Part shown: in pieces, positions 51,797 through 61,538 of the stretch
How positions within the stretch are numbered: the stretch's first letter is position 1
Layout of the letters: each line of letters begins with the position of its first letter
Assembly (NCBI RefSeq): GCF_003287935.1
Contig: NZ_CP030287.1
Location: forward strand, 8,534,267-8,598,266
DNA length: 64,000 nt
From: Streptomyces sp. ICC1
Lineage (GTDB): Bacteria; Actinomycetota; Actinomycetes; Streptomycetales; Streptomycetaceae
Direction: 5' to 3'
Position numbers and translations under genes: made by a program
Notes under the pieces: generated by a model
Seen by the model: the letters and a program-made list of their open reading frames with translations, nothing else
Told to the model about the DNA's origin: nothing
The model's database searches: none

Positions 51797-54319
51797 GTGC
51801 CGGAACTCGTACTGGAATTGAATGGAAGGACCTGGACGCTCGATCCGTCCAGGTCGTACTCGCTGGGGCGCGACCCCCAGGGAGACGTGGTGATCGATGA
51901 CGCCCGGGTGTCGTGGCGGCACGCCACCATCGCCTGGAACGGGCGGGGTTGGGGGATCGAAGACCACGGCAGCACCAACGGCACGTATGTGCGCGGGGCG
52001 AGGGTCCAGCAGGCCGAGCTCGTCCCCGGCACGCCGGTGCACCTCGGCAACGCCACCGACGGGCCGCGGCTGAATCCCGTCGCCGGCGCGGCCGCGGCCG
52101 CCCAGGCGCCGCAGCCGGCCGTGGCGCAGCAGTCGCCCGCGCAGGCGTACGCGCAGCAGCCGCAGCACCAGCAGCCGCAGCAGTCCTGGGAGCACCAGGC
52201 GCCGCCGCAGCAGCCTCAGCAGCCGCAGCAGGTACCGCACCAGCAGGCACCGCAGGCGCCACAGGCCCAGCCGTTCCCGCAGCAGCAGGGCGGCGGCGGG
52301 GCCCCGGGCTACGGCGACCACCGCAGCCCGACGACGTTCCACCAGCTCGCGCTGGGCCACGTCATCCGGATCGGCCGTGCGCTGGAGAACGAGCTGGTGG
52401 TCTCCGACCTCCAGGTCTCCCGCAACCACGCCGAGTTCCACTCGATGCCGGGCGGCCGCTTCGAGATCCGCGACCTCGGCAGCCACAACGGCACCTACGT
52501 CAACGGTCAGCCGCTGGCGAAGTCCGGCACGGCGCTGCTCGGCCCGAACGACATCGTCGGCGTCGGCCACTCCACCTTCCGGATCGTCGGCGACCGGCTC
52601 GAGGAGTTCGTCGACACCGGCGACGTCTCGTTCTCGGCCCGCCACCTCACGGTCACGGTCGAGGGCGGCAAGCAGATCCTCAAGGACGTCACCTTCGGCG
52701 TCCCGGAGAAGTCGCTGATCGGCGTCATCGGGCCGTCCGGCTCGGGCAAGTCGACGCTGCTCAAGGCGCTGACCGGCTACCGGCCGGCCAACGAGGGCGA
52801 CGTCCTCTACGACAACCGCAACCTGTACAAGCAGTTCGCGGAGCTCCGCCAGCGCATCGGCCTGGTCCCGCAGGACGACATCCTGCACAAGGAGCTGCGG
52901 GTCCGCACGGCCCTGAAGTACGCGGCCAAGCTCCGCTTCCCGGGCGACACCGCCGAGTCCGAGCGCGCCGCCCGCATCGACGAGGTGCTGCGCGAGCTCA
53001 AGCTCGACATCCACAAGGACAAGAAGATCACCGCGCTCTCGGGTGGTCAGCGCAAGCGCGTGTCCGTGGCCCTGGAGCTGCTGACCAAGCCGTCGCTGAT
53101 CTTCCTGGACGAGCCGACCTCCGGCCTCGACCCGGGCATGGACCGCGACGTCATGCAGCTGCTGCGCGGCCTCGCCGACGACGGCCGCACGGTCCTCGTG
53201 GTCACCCACTCCGTCGCCGAGCTGGCCATCTGCGACAAGCTGCTGGTCATGGCGCCGGGCGGCTCGGTCGCGTACTTCGGTCCGCCGGACGAGGCGCTGA
53301 ACTTCTTCGGCTACACGACCTGGGCCGATGTGTTCTCCGCCTTCGAGAGCTACCGGGACTACGACTGGGCCGGCCGCTGGAAGGGCTCGCAGCACTACCA
53401 GCTGTACGCGGCCGACATCGACGCGGTCGCCCCGCAGTCGGTGCAGCCCGCCGTGCAGCAGACCCGGCCGCCGAAGCCGCAAGCCTGGGGCTCCCAGCTC
53501 TGGACGCTGATCCGCCGCTACGTGTCGGTCATCGCGTCCGACAAGGGCTTCATCGGGCTGATGCTGATCCTCCCGGCGGTCCTGGGCGTGGTCTCCACGG
53601 TCATCCCGGCGAAGTTCGGCCTCGCGGCCCCGCCGACCGGCTTCAACACCGCGGCGGGCACGATCGTGCTGATCCTCGCGGTCGGCATGTGCTTCTCGGG
53701 CGCCGCCAACTCCGTCCGCGAGCTGATCAAGGAACGGGTGATCTACGAACGGGAACGCGCGACCGGCCTGTCCCGGTCGGCCTACCTGATGTCGAAGGTG
53801 ATCGTCCTCGGCGTCATCACGGCCGTCCAGGGCGTGATCATCTGCGGGATCGGCTTCTTCCCGCGCGATCTGCCGACCGAGGGCCTGTTCATGCCCCCGG
53901 CCGTGGAGGTCTGCCTGTCGATCACCGCGCTCGGCTTCACGTCGATGATGTTCGGCCTGGTCATCTCCTCGCTGGTGAAGACCTCCGAGAAGACGATGCC
54001 GCTGCTGGTCATGTTCGCGATCGTCCAGGTCGTCTTCACGGGCGTCCTCTTCCAGCTCTACGACTCCCCGGGTCTGGAGCAGGCCGCCTGGCTGATGCCG
54101 TCCCGCTGGGCCGTCGCCGCCGCCGGCACCACGCTGCACCTCACCGAGCTCATGGCGCCGTGGGACCGGGAGCACCCGGAGAACACCGACCCGCTCTGGG
54201 ACGCCACGGTCGCCCAGTGGAGCTTCGACATCATCGTCCTGGTCCTGCTCGGCATCGCCTGCGGCTTCCTGGTCGCGCGCCTGCTGCGCCGCCACGAGCC
54301 CGAGGTCATGCGCAAGTAG
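51797..54319 (+). CDS. ABCG-type transporter with two FHA domains
   Basis: 840 residues. FHA1 (YSLGRDPQGDVVIDDARVSWRHA, about 20-90), a Gln/Pro-rich linker (about 110-180), FHA2 (IRIGRALENELVVSDLQVSRNHAEF, about 190-260), ABC ATPase (Walker A GPSGSGKST near 315, signature LSGGQRKR, Walker B SLIFLDEPTSGLD) and a C-terminal six-helix permease domain (about 590-835). It is the layout of Mycobacterium Rv1747. FHA domains bind phospho-Thr, so regulation by a Ser/Thr kinase is expected. GTG at 51797. A half-transporter, which should dimerise. Confidence 0.94.
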   Translation: MPELVLELNGRTWTLDPSRSYSLGRDPQGDVVIDDARVSWRHATIAWNGRGWGIEDHGSTNGTYVRGARVQQAELVPGTPVHLGNATDGPRLNPVAGAAAAAQAPQPAVAQQSPAQAYAQQPQHQQPQQSWEHQAPPQQPQQPQQVPHQQAPQAPQAQPFPQQQGGGGAPGYGDHRSPTTFHQLALGHVIRIGRALENELVVSDLQVSRNHAEFHSMPGGRFEIRDLGSHNGTYVNGQPLAKSGTALLGPNDIVGVGHSTFRIVGDRLEEFVDTGDVSFSARHLTVTVEGGKQILKDVTFGVPEKSLIGVIGPSGSGKSTLLKALTGYRPANEGDVLYDNRNLYKQFAELRQRIGLVPQDDILHKELRVRTALKYAAKLRFPGDTAESERAARIDEVLRELKLDIHKDKKITALSGGQRKRVSVALELLTKPSLIFLDEPTSGLDPGMDRDVMQLLRGLADDGRTVLVVTHSVAELAICDKLLVMAPGGSVAYFGPPDEALNFFGYTTWADVFSAFESYRDYDWAGRWKGSQHYQLYAADIDAVAPQSVQPAVQQTRPPKPQAWGSQLWTLIRRYVSVIASDKGFIGLMLILPAVLGVVSTVIPAKFGLAAPPTGFNTAAGTIVLILAVGMCFSGAANSVRELIKERVIYERERATGLSRSAYLMSKVIVLGVITAVQGVIICGIGFFPRDLPTEGLFMPPAVEVCLSITALGFTSMMFGLVISSLVKTSEKTMPLLVMFAIVQVVFTGVLFQLYDSPGLEQAAWLMPSRWAVAAAGTTLHLTELMAPWDREHPENTDPLWDATVAQWSFDIIVLVLLGIACGFLVARLLRRHEPEVMRK

Positions 54320-54370
54320 CGCGTGACGCCGCCGTACGGACGCCCACGGGCGCGCACGGCACGCACGAAC

Positions 54371-54410
54371 GCCTCAGGGCGGCCCCGGGACACCGGGGCC
54401 GCCCTGAGGC
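54371..54410. terminator. bidirectional terminator
   Basis: Perfect 18-bp stem (gcctcagggcggccccgg and its complement) with 4-nt loop gaca between the convergent FHA-ABC and SLT genes. Confidence 0.88.
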
Positions 54411-54440
54411 GCATGGGGGGCTTGGGAGGACGGCAGCGGC

Positions 54441-55112
54441 CTAGTAGGCGCTGTTGACGTTGTCCATGGAGCCGTAGCGGTCGGCGGCGTAGTTGCACGC
54501 GGCGACGATGTTCGCGACCGGGTCGTACTGGTCGAACTTGGTGCCCTTGACGTGGTACGCCTTGAAGGTCGGGGCGATGACCTGGAGCAGACCCTTGCTG
54601 GGGATGCCGTTCTGGGCGTTGATGTCCCAGTTGTTGATCGCCATCGGGTTACCGCTGGACTCACGCATGATGTTCTTGTGGATCCCGGCGTAGCTGCCCG
54701 GAATGCCCTCCTTCTTCATGATGAAGAGGGCTTCCTTGATCCAGCCGTCCAGGTTGTTCGCGAAGACGGGGGTGCGGGCGGCGGAGCGGCTCGCGGCCTC
54801 CTTCTGCGCGCGGTCCTTCTTCGCGTCCGCCTCGGCCTTGGCCTTGGCGGCGTCCTTCGCGACCTTGGCCTGCTTGTCGGCGACGACCTGCTGAACGGTG
54901 AGGTGCTCCTGCACGGCCTGCGTCTGCGCGCCGTCGACGACCTTGGACCAGGCGACGGGGGCGGTGGCCACGACCGTCTCGGTCTCAGCGGCGCCGGCCG
55001 GGACGAGGGAGAAGGCGAGGGAGGCGGCCCCCAGGGTGGCTACACCCGCGAGGGAAAGCTTGTGCGCCTTCGTCAGACGACGACTGTGGCCGGGAGTGCT
55101 GGTCTCGGACAT
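54441..55112 (-). CDS. secreted SLT-type lytic transglycosylase domain protein
   Basis: 223 residues. Signal peptide LSLAGVATLGAASLAFSLVPAGAAE; an Ala/Lys coiled-coil-like stretch (VVADKQAKVAKDAAKAKAEADAKKD, about 75-115); and a C-terminal lysozyme-like SLT fold with catalytic Glu in NIMRESSGNPMAINNWD and GIPSKGLLQVIAPTFKAY. Start at the ATG at 55112, GAGG upstream. It acts on peptidoglycan during growth or sporulation. The 430-bp upstream region is long for a promoter, and a structured leader is possible but not identified. Confidence 0.9.
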   Translation of the reverse strand: MSETSTPGHSRRLTKAHKLSLAGVATLGAASLAFSLVPAGAAETETVVATAPVAWSKVVDGAQTQAVQEHLTVQQVVADKQAKVAKDAAKAKAEADAKKDRAQKEAASRSAARTPVFANNLDGWIKEALFIMKKEGIPGSYAGIHKNIMRESSGNPMAINNWDINAQNGIPSKGLLQVIAPTFKAYHVKGTKFDQYDPVANIVAACNYAADRYGSMDNVNSAY

Positions 55113-55487
55113 GCGTAGCAACCTCTTCGAATAGCGGGAGCCGCAGGAAAGCACCGTTGGGATCCGGGATCCGCGGTGCTGTGCGGCGAGAGCAATTCTT
55201 AGCGGCGGCAAAAACTTGTGGCAAAGGTGTGACGTACGATCCCGCTTAGTGGATCACGGCCTGGCACCGGGCCCGGAATGACGGCCTCGGCGCTAGGTGC
55301 AGCAGCACTGACAGGCTCTTTATGTGTCCACTAGGCAACTTCGTAAGTGATGTGCGTCCTATGTGCGGGCTCACATCGGCCGCGTATCAATCTCACCGAG
55401 AGTTGCGCCAGCAATTCAATGGGTGAGCGTTCTCATCCTTGAGTAGCAGAGCCACGCCCCCGAACCTGTCCCCTATAAAGCTCGCCG
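55113..55487. promoter_or_regulatory. SLT gene leader up to adaptor
   Basis: 375 bp with no gene. A/T-richer segments (ggcaaaaacttgtggcaaaggtgtgac near 55208, and the stretch at 55300-55400) are compatible with a promoter and a long leader. I looked for a c-di-AMP (ydaO) riboswitch, common before such genes, and could not recognise its conserved core. The sequence ends in the adaptor. Confidence 0.4.
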
Positions 55488-55544
55488 CCACCGAGATCTA
55501 AACAGGGTAGATCGCCGGCAGCGTCAGATGTGTATAAGGGCCCG
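55488..55544 (+). other. Illumina P5 + 8-nt index + Nextera read-1 adaptor
   Basis: In order: ccaccgagatctaaac (15/16 to the 3' end of P5), an 8-nt index slot (55504-55511), tcgccggcagcgtc (13/14 to the read-1 segment) and agatgtgtataaggg with the rest of the mosaic end. Order and spacing match a complete tagmentation adaptor. This cannot be biological. Confidence 0.95.
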
Positions 55545-56102
55545 ACCCAGGAGCGCATCCGCCTCGCCGCCCGCTCCGAGTTCGCGGCGCGCGGCTACGA
55601 CAAGACCTCCGTGCGCGGGATCGCCAAGGCCGCCGGCGTGGACCCGGCGCTGGTGCACCACTACTTCGGCAGCAAGGACGACCTCTTCGCCGCCGCGATC
55701 GAGCTCAGCATGGAGCCCGCCCTCGTCGTCCCGGGGCTCCTCGCGGAGGGCCCCGACGGCATCGGCGAACGCCTGGCCCGCTACTTCCTCGGCATCTGGG
55801 AGAACCCGGTCACCCGGACCCCGCTCCTCGCGGTGATCCGCTCGGCCCTCACCCACGAGGCCGCCGCGAAGGTGCTGCGCCGGCTCGTCCTGCACCGGCT
55901 CCTGGAGCGCATCGCCGCCGACCTCGACGTCCCCGACCCGACCTTCCGCGCCGAGCTCGCCGCCTCCCACATGGTCGGCATCGCGATCCTGCGGTACGTC
56001 GTCCAGGTCGAGCCCCTCGCCTCGGCGGACCCGGAGACCATCATCGAACTGGTGGCCCCGACCCTCCAGCGCTACCTGACCGAAGAAACACCGCGCCCGT
56101 GA
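55545..56102 (+). CDS. TetR-family regulator, start cut by adaptor
   Basis: About 185 residues remain. HTH QERIRLAARSEFAARGYDKTSVRGIAKAAGVDPALVHHYFGSKDDLFAAAIE, then a TetR_C-type ligand domain (LLAVIRSALTHEAAAKVLRRLVLHRLLERIAADL). Only the first few residues before PTQERIR are lost; the apparent Met codon at 55530 is adaptor sequence. It is 137 bp upstream of ilvD on the same strand but its target is unknown. Confidence 0.9.
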   Translation, partial: TQERIRLAARSEFAARGYDKTSVRGIAKAAGVDPALVHHYFGSKDDLFAAAIELSMEPALVVPGLLAEGPDGIGERLARYFLGIWENPVTRTPLLAVIRSALTHEAAAKVLRRLVLHRLLERIAADLDVPDPTFRAELAASHMVGIAILRYVVQVEPLASADPETIIELVAPTLQRYLTEETPRP

Positions 56103-56239
56103 CCGAGTACTGAACCGTCCGTCCCGCCATCCGGACGCGCTGTCCACATCGCGGGCGAGGGGCGTAGCCTCGTAACCGAGCCATATCCACAGTCGCGGCA
56201 GGCGTACACGCGCCACCGCACTCATGGGGAGTGAACCCG

Positions 56240-58090
56240 ATGCCCGAGCTGAGGTCCCGCACCGTCACCCACGGCCGCAACATGGCGGGCGCACGTGCCC
56301 TGATGCGCGCCTCGGGCGTAGCGAGTGCGGACATCGGGAAGCCGATCATCGCCGTCGCGAACTCCTTCACCGAGTTCGTCCCCGGCCACACCCACCTGGC
56401 CCCGGTCGGCCGCATCGTCTCCGACGCGATCCTCGCCGCGGGCGCCGTCCCCCGCGAGTTCAACACCATCGCGGTCGACGACGGCATCGCCATGGGCCAC
56501 GCCGGCATGCTGTACTCCCTGCCCTCCCGCGACCTGATCGCGGACTCGGTCGAGTACATGGTGGAGGCGCACTGCGCCGACGCGCTGATCTGCATCTCCA
56601 ACTGCGACAAGATCACCCCCGGCATGCTGATGGCCGCCCTGCGCCTCAACATCCCGGTCGTCTTCGTCTCCGGCGGCCCCATGGAGGCCGGCCAGGCCAC
56701 CCTCGTGGACGGCACCGTCCGCAAGCTCGACCTGATCGACGCGATGGTCGACGCCTCCAACGAGAACGTCTCCGACGAGGACGTGCTCCGCATCGAGGAG
56801 AACGCCTGTCCCACCTGCGGCAGCTGTTCCGGCATGTTCACCGCCAACTCGATGAACTGCCTCGCCGAGGCCATCGGCCTCGCCCTCCCCGGCAACGGCT
56901 CGGTCCTGGCGACGCACACCGCCCGCCGCGCCCTGTACGAGGAGGCCGGCCGCACGATCGTCGAGATCACCAAGCGCCACTACGAGCAGGACGACCACTC
57001 GGTCCTGCCCCGCTCCATCGCGAGCCGCCAGGCCTTCGAGAACGCCATGGCCCTCGACATCGCCATGGGCGGCTCCACGAACACGATCCTCCACCTCCTC
57101 GCCGCCGCGCAGGAGGCCGGGCTGGACTACGACCTCACGGACATCGACGAGATCTCCCGCCGGGTCCCGTGCCTCTCCAAGGTCGCGCCGAACGTGGCGC
57201 CCGGCGGCACGTACTACATGGAGGACGTCCACCGGGCCGGCGGAATGCCCGCCATCCTCGGTGAGCTGCACCGCGGCGGACTCCTGAACAAGGACGTCAA
57301 CTCCGTCCACTCCGCCAACCTGGAGGAGTGGCTGGCGAAGTGGGACCCCCGCTCCGGCACGGCCTCGGCCGAGGCCATGGAGCTGTGGCACGCGGCCCCC
57401 GGCTGCGTGCGCTCCGCGACCGCCTTCTCCCAGTCCGAGCGCTGGGACACCCTCGACCTCGACGCCGAGGGCGGCTGCATCCGCTCCGTGCAGCACGCGT
57501 ACTCCAAGGACGGCGGCCTCGCCGTCCTGCGCGGCAACATCGCGCCCGACGGCTGCGTCGTGAAGACCGCGGGCGTCGACGAGTCGATCTGGACCTTCGA
57601 GGGACCGGCCGTGGTCTGCGAATCGCAGGACGAGGCCGTCGACAAGATCCTCCGCAAGGAGATCAAGGCGGGCGACGTCGTCGTCATCCGCTACGAGGGC
57701 CCGCGCGGCGGCCCCGGCATGCAGGAGATGCTCTACCCGACGTCCTTCCTCAAGGGCCGCGGCCTCGGCAAGGTCTGCGCCCTCGTCACGGACGGCCGCT
57801 TCTCCGGCGGCACGTCCGGCCTGTCCATCGGCCACGCCTCCCCGGAGGCGGCCTCGGGCGGCAACATCGCGGTCGTCGAGGACGGCGACCTGATCCGCAT
57901 CGACATCCCGAACCGCGGCATCGAACTCCTCGTCGACGACGCCACGCTGGCCGCCCGCCACGCGGCCCTCGGCGGCGTCTACGCCCCGAAGAACCGCGAG
58001 CGCAAGGTCTCCGCGGCCCTGCGCGCCTACGCCGCGATGGCGACCAGCGCCGACCGGGGCGCGGTCCGCGACGTGAGCCTGCTTCCCTGA
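56240..58090 (+). CDS. ilvD: dihydroxy-acid dehydratase
   Basis: 616 residues, full length. Converts 2,3-dihydroxy-isovalerate and -methylvalerate to the 2-oxo acids of valine and isoleucine synthesis; carries an Fe-S cluster. Motifs are the [12 protein letters not shown] and [20 protein letters not shown] cluster ligands, [10 protein letters not shown], and the C-terminal [13 protein letters not shown]. Start at the ATG at 56240 with GGGGAG; an in-frame GTG three codons earlier is less likely. It ends at a strong terminator. Monocistronic. Confidence 0.97.
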   Translation: MPELRSRTVTHGRNMAGARALMRASGVASADIGKPIIAVANSFTEFVPGHTHLAPVGRIVSDAILAAGAVPREFNTIAVDDGIAMGHAGMLYSLPSRDLIADSVEYMVEAHCADALICISNCDKITPGMLMAALRLNIPVVFVSGGPMEAGQATLVDGTVRKLDLIDAMVDASNENVSDEDVLRIEENACPTCGSCSGMFTANSMNCLAEAIGLALPGNGSVLATHTARRALYEEAGRTIVEITKRHYEQDDHSVLPRSIASRQAFENAMALDIAMGGSTNTILHLLAAAQEAGLDYDLTDIDEISRRVPCLSKVAPNVAPGGTYYMEDVHRAGGMPAILGELHRGGLLNKDVNSVHSANLEEWLAKWDPRSGTASAEAMELWHAAPGCVRSATAFSQSERWDTLDLDAEGGCIRSVQHAYSKDGGLAVLRGNIAPDGCVVKTAGVDESIWTFEGPAVVCESQDEAVDKILRKEIKAGDVVVIRYEGPRGGPGMQEMLYPTSFLKGRGLGKVCALVTDGRFSGGTSGLSIGHASPEAASGGNIAVVEDGDLIRIDIPNRGIELLVDDATLAARHAALGGVYAPKNRERKVSAALRAYAAMATSADRGAVRDVSLLP

Positions 58091-58127
58091 CGGCCCCGTT
58101 CCGGAGTTCCGGACCCGGCCCGACCCG

Positions 58128-58175
58128 GTACGGCAGCGGCCCCGCCCGATTCCCCGGGCGGGGCCGCTGCCGTAC
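58128..58175. terminator. bidirectional terminator
   Basis: Perfect 21-bp stem (58128-58148 with 58155-58175) and 6-nt loop between the convergent ilvD and PQQ-propeller genes. Confidence 0.88.
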
Positions 58176-58178
58176 GCG

Positions 58179-59366
58179 TCACCACCCGGCGGGAGCCCCC
58201 GCCGGCACGGCGAAGACGCTCCCGTCCGGCGCCGACGCGTACACCCGCCCGCCCCCGGCCGCCGGCGCCGGCAGGTTCGCCGCCTGCTTCCCGCTGCCCA
58301 TACGGGGCTTCGTCTGCCCGGCGAGCCGCCTGCTCGCCGTGTCCACGGCGAGCAGCCGCCCGTCCAGCGCGCTGAGGTACACCAGGCCGTCGCCCGACAC
58401 CGGACGCGAGGCCGCGCTGACGCCGGTCTCCAGCCGCCACTCCTCCCGTTCCGGGCCCACGGCGGCCAGCGCCCCCGAGGTGCCGAAGACGTACACCTCC
58501 CCGTCCGGCCCGGCCGCGGCCTGCGCCTGGAGCAGCGGGGCCAGCAGCCGCGTCGTGCGCACCGCGCGGGAGCGCAGGTCGATCCGTACGACCGCGTGGG
58601 TCATCAATTCGGCGTCGCTGTCCAGCAGGTGCAGGCTGCCGCCCGCCACCGCGAACGGCTCCACCGTCCCGGCCACCCGCACCTGCCCGCGCGGCGCCCC
58701 GTTCGCCGGATCGACCTCCGCGACCTGCGTCGACTTCCCGTCCCCGGCCGGCGTGGAGACGTAGAGGGCGACGGCCGCGCCGTCCGCCTCCGCGGGCCCC
58801 GCGCACCAGACGGAGCCGACCCCGCCGATGTCCTTGGTCCACCGCACCGCCCCGGTGGCCGCGTCCAGCGCGGTGGCCTTCCCGTCCGCCCCCGTCACCA
58901 CGACCCGGTCCCCGGCGGGCACGGCCTTCGCGCCGGACGGCAGCGCGTGCCGCCACCGTTCCGCGCCCGTCGCCGGATCCAGCGCCTGGAGCACCCGGCC
59001 GCCCGCCGGCGCCGTCAGGACGAGCCCGCCGCCGTACAGCGGGGCGTCGGTCCTCGCGGCACCCTGCGCGGAGCGCACCGACCACAGCACCGTCCCGTCG
59101 GCGGGGTCGATCCGGGCGGCCGCGAGACCCGCGCCCGAGCAGTAGAGGGCCGCCGCCTGCCAGGAGCACGCCGCGGCCCGGTCACCCAGCGAGGTCTGCC
59201 ACGGAGCGACGGCAGGGGCCGCCGGGGGGACCGGCGGGGCCGTTCCCCGCGCGGTGGCAGGCCCGGGGGACCCGCCGGCGGAGCCGGTCAGCAGGTACGT
59301 CCCGAGCGCCCCGCCCGCGAGCAGCAGCCCTTGCCGGGCGCGCTGCCCCCGGACCCCGCGCCCCAA
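58179..59366 (-). CDS. PQQ-like beta-propeller protein, start uncertain
   Basis: About 395 residues. A membrane segment (GLLLAGGALGTYLLTGSAGG) is followed by repeated propeller blades with the Trp-docking pattern: AARIDPADGTVLWSVRSA, VLQALDPATGAERWRHALPSG, ATALDAATGAVRWTKDIGG, LLAVDTASRRLAGQTKP and YASAPDGSVFAVPAGAP. Many Streptomyces relatives carry an N-terminal Ser/Thr kinase or a Pro-rich region. Here no ATG or GTG precedes the membrane segment; a TTG at about 59366 is the only candidate. It may be truncated beside the MFS gene. Confidence 0.75.
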   Translation of the reverse strand: MGRGVRGQRARQGLLLAGGALGTYLLTGSAGGSPGPATARGTAPPVPPAAPAVAPWQTSLGDRAAACSWQAAALYCSGAGLAAARIDPADGTVLWSVRSAQGAARTDAPLYGGGLVLTAPAGGRVLQALDPATGAERWRHALPSGAKAVPAGDRVVVTGADGKATALDAATGAVRWTKDIGGVGSVWCAGPAEADGAAVALYVSTPAGDGKSTQVAEVDPANGAPRGQVRVAGTVEPFAVAGGSLHLLDSDAELMTHAVVRIDLRSRAVRTTRLLAPLLQAQAAAGPDGEVYVFGTSGALAAVGPEREEWRLETGVSAASRPVSGDGLVYLSALDGRLLAVDTASRRLAGQTKPRMGSGKQAANLPAPAAGGGRVYASAPDGSVFAVPAGAPAGW

Positions 59367-59389
59367 ACGCCGGCGTGGCCGGATCCGGC

Positions 59390-60590
59390 TCAGGCCGCCT
59401 GCGGCTCGGGCTTGCGCCAGGGGCGGCACAGCGCGGCGAAGCAGCCGACCGCCAGCAGCGAGCACGTCAGCTGGACCAGCGCCATCGGCACCGCCGTGTC
59501 CTCGCCGGCGATCCCGACCAGCGGCGAGGCGACGGCCCCGACCAGGAACGAGGAGGTGCCGAGCAGCGCGGAGGCCGAGCCGGCCGCGTGCGGGGCGCGC
59601 ATCAGGGCCTGCGCGTTGGTGTTGGGCAGCACCAGGCCCATCGCCGACATCAGGACGAAGAGCCCCGCGCAGACCGGGAAGAGCCCGACCTCGCCGAACG
59701 CCCCGGTCGACATGAGGAGCAGGGCCACCGAGGCGGCCGTGATGACCGCCAGTCCGACCGCCAGGACCTTGTCCATGCTGACCCGGCCGACCAGCAGCTT
59801 GCCGTTGACCTGGCCGACCGCGATCAGGCCGACGGAGTTGACGCCGAACAGCAGGCTGAAGGTCTGCGGCGAAGCACCGTAGATCTCCTGCACCACGAAC
59901 GGCGAGGCGGCTATGTAGGAGAAGAGGACCGCGAAGGAGAAGCCGCCGGCCAGGGTGTAGCCGGCGAAGACGCGGTCGGCGAAGAGCCCGCGCATGGTCG
60001 ACAGCGCGGCGCCGACCCCGCCGGTCTGGCGGCGTTCGGGCGGCAGCGTCTCGTCCAGCTTGTGCCAGACCGTGAAGGTCAGGACGGCGCCGATGACGGT
60101 CAGGACGACGAAGACGCCGCGCCAGTCGGCGAAGCGCAGGATCTGGCCGCCGATGAGCGGGGCGATGATCGGGGCCACGCCGGATATGAGCATCAGGGTG
60201 GAGAAGAACCGGGCCATCTCGACCCCGTCGTACAAGTCGCGTACGACGGCCCGCGCGATGACGATCGCGGCCGCGCCGGCCAGGCCCTGGAGCAGGCGGA
60301 AGCCGATCAGCAGCTCGGCGGTCGGGGCGAAGGCGCAGGTGGCGGTGGCCAGGACGTAGACGACCATGCCGATCAGCAGCGGGGTGCGCCGGCCCCACTT
60401 GTCGCTCATGGGGCCGATGACCAGTTGGCCGAGCGCCATGCCGGCGAGGCAGGCGGTGAGGGTGAGCTGGACGGTGGCGGCCGGGCTGTTCAGGGCGGTG
60501 GTCACCGCCGGTAGGGCCGGCAGGTACATGTCCATGGACAGCGGGGGCAGCGCGGTGAGCCCACCGAGGATGAAGGTGACGAGCAGCCCG
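59390..60590 (-). CDS. MFS multidrug transporter (Bcr/CflA type), 5' end replaced
   Basis: About 400 residues with 12 hydrophobic segments. TGLLVTFILGGLTALPPLSMDMYLPALP opens TM1, and the DHA1 signature LGQLVIGPMSDKWGRRTPLL follows. C-terminus FAALCRPWRKPEPQAA. A drug/H+ antiporter of the bicyclomycin/chloramphenicol type. The TM1 coding region is joined, without a start codon, to the inverted copy of another gene at about 60590, so the first ~15-25 residues and promoter are missing. Confidence 0.88.
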
Positions 60591-60943
60591 GTCCGGCGGG
60601 CGGCCGTCAGGGGCAGGAACCGTACGGCCCGGTGCACGAAGGGCGGCCGGTCGGCGCCGTTCAGTGCGAAGTCGGCGCCCGCGCCGTCCTTCGCGCCGGG
60701 CCGGTCGGTACCGCCGCGACCTTCGGCGGCGGGCTCGACGGTGAACCGCCAGGGCCTGGCGCGCACTTGGTCCGCCGTGGCAACGATCGGATCGGGCGCG
60801 GCGGGGGTACGGGCAGACCCGGTCGGCGGCGTGCGCGCCGCCAGGGTGTCCACCAGCAGCCGCGCCGCCGGACCCCGGGCCGCGACCGCGGCAGCGGCCG
60901 CCGCGGCCGAGATCCGCGTCACGGTGAAGGGCCGCTCCGCCAT
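60591..60943 (-). pseudogene. N-terminal part of an unidentified gene (left arm and spacer)
   Basis: The minus strand reads WTGWREIRLPPPAMAERPFTVTRISAAAAAAAVAARG then DQVRARPWRFTVEPAAEGRGG and PPFVHR before switching to the MFS gene. The real start may be further upstream than the Met codon at 60943. Unknown family; the same protein continues on the plus strand from 60985. Confidence 0.6.
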
Positions 60944-61174
60944 CGCCGGGGGCGGGAGGCGGATCTCCCGCCAGCCGGTCCAGTCCACGGCGGACCAAGT
61001 GCGCGCCAGGCCCTGGCGGTTCACCGTCGAGCCCGCCGCCGAAGGTCGCGGCGGTACCGACCGGCCCGGCGCGAAGGACGGCGCGGGCGCCGACTTCGCA
61101 CTGAACGGCGCCGACCGGCCGCCCTTCGTGCACCGGGGCGTACGGTTCCTGCCGCTCGCGGCCGCCCGCCGCAC
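60591..61174. repeat. inverted duplication: arms ~190 bp, spacer ~204 bp
   Basis: 60591-60780 is the reverse complement of 60985-61174 with few mismatches (inner part exact, outer ~30 bp diverging). The spacer 60781-60984 is single copy. The gene fragments on the two arms complement each other. Confidence 0.88.
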
Positions 61175-61538
61175 CCTCGACGGCGGCGGGCTGGCCCGGA
61201 TCGGGGCCCTGCGCGCCGCCCTCGCGGCCGCCGCCCGGGAAGCGGGCACGGGCGCGGTGGCCGTGGTACAGCCGTACGCGCCGCAGGCCGTCGACCGCAA
61301 GGAAGCCGCCCTGCGGCTGCACCTCCTCGCGGAGTTCCGGCGGGCCACCGGCAAACGGGCCGCCGTCATCACGGTGGGCGCCCCGCGCTTCGCGGCCGGC
61401 CGAAGCGAGGGCGTCCTCGCCGTCGAGGCCCCGCGCGGCGGCCGGACCCTGATCGGCGCCGACGCCCACGCCACCGGCGACTGGCTCTCCGTACGACCCG
61501 ACGTCGTGCCCGGAACCGTGCTCGGTGCTAGCCGGTGA
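60985..61538 (+). pseudogene. C-terminal part of the same unidentified gene (right arm)
   Basis: The plus strand reads DQVRARPWRFTVEPAAEGRGG, PPFVHRGVRFLPLAAARRTLDGGGLARIG, then RLHLLAEFRRATGKRAAVITVGAPRF and VLAVEAPRGGRTLIGADAHATGDWLSVRPDVVPGTVLG to a stop at 61538. Joined to the minus-strand N-terminal part at 60591-60943, it gives one continuous protein of about 300 residues. I do not recognise the family. Confidence 0.6.

Noticed and set aside
55113..55487. c-di-AMP (ydaO) riboswitch before the SLT gene
   Set aside because: Expected for many Streptomyces wall hydrolases, but I could not recognise the conserved core; a covariance-model search (Rfam RF00379) would decide.
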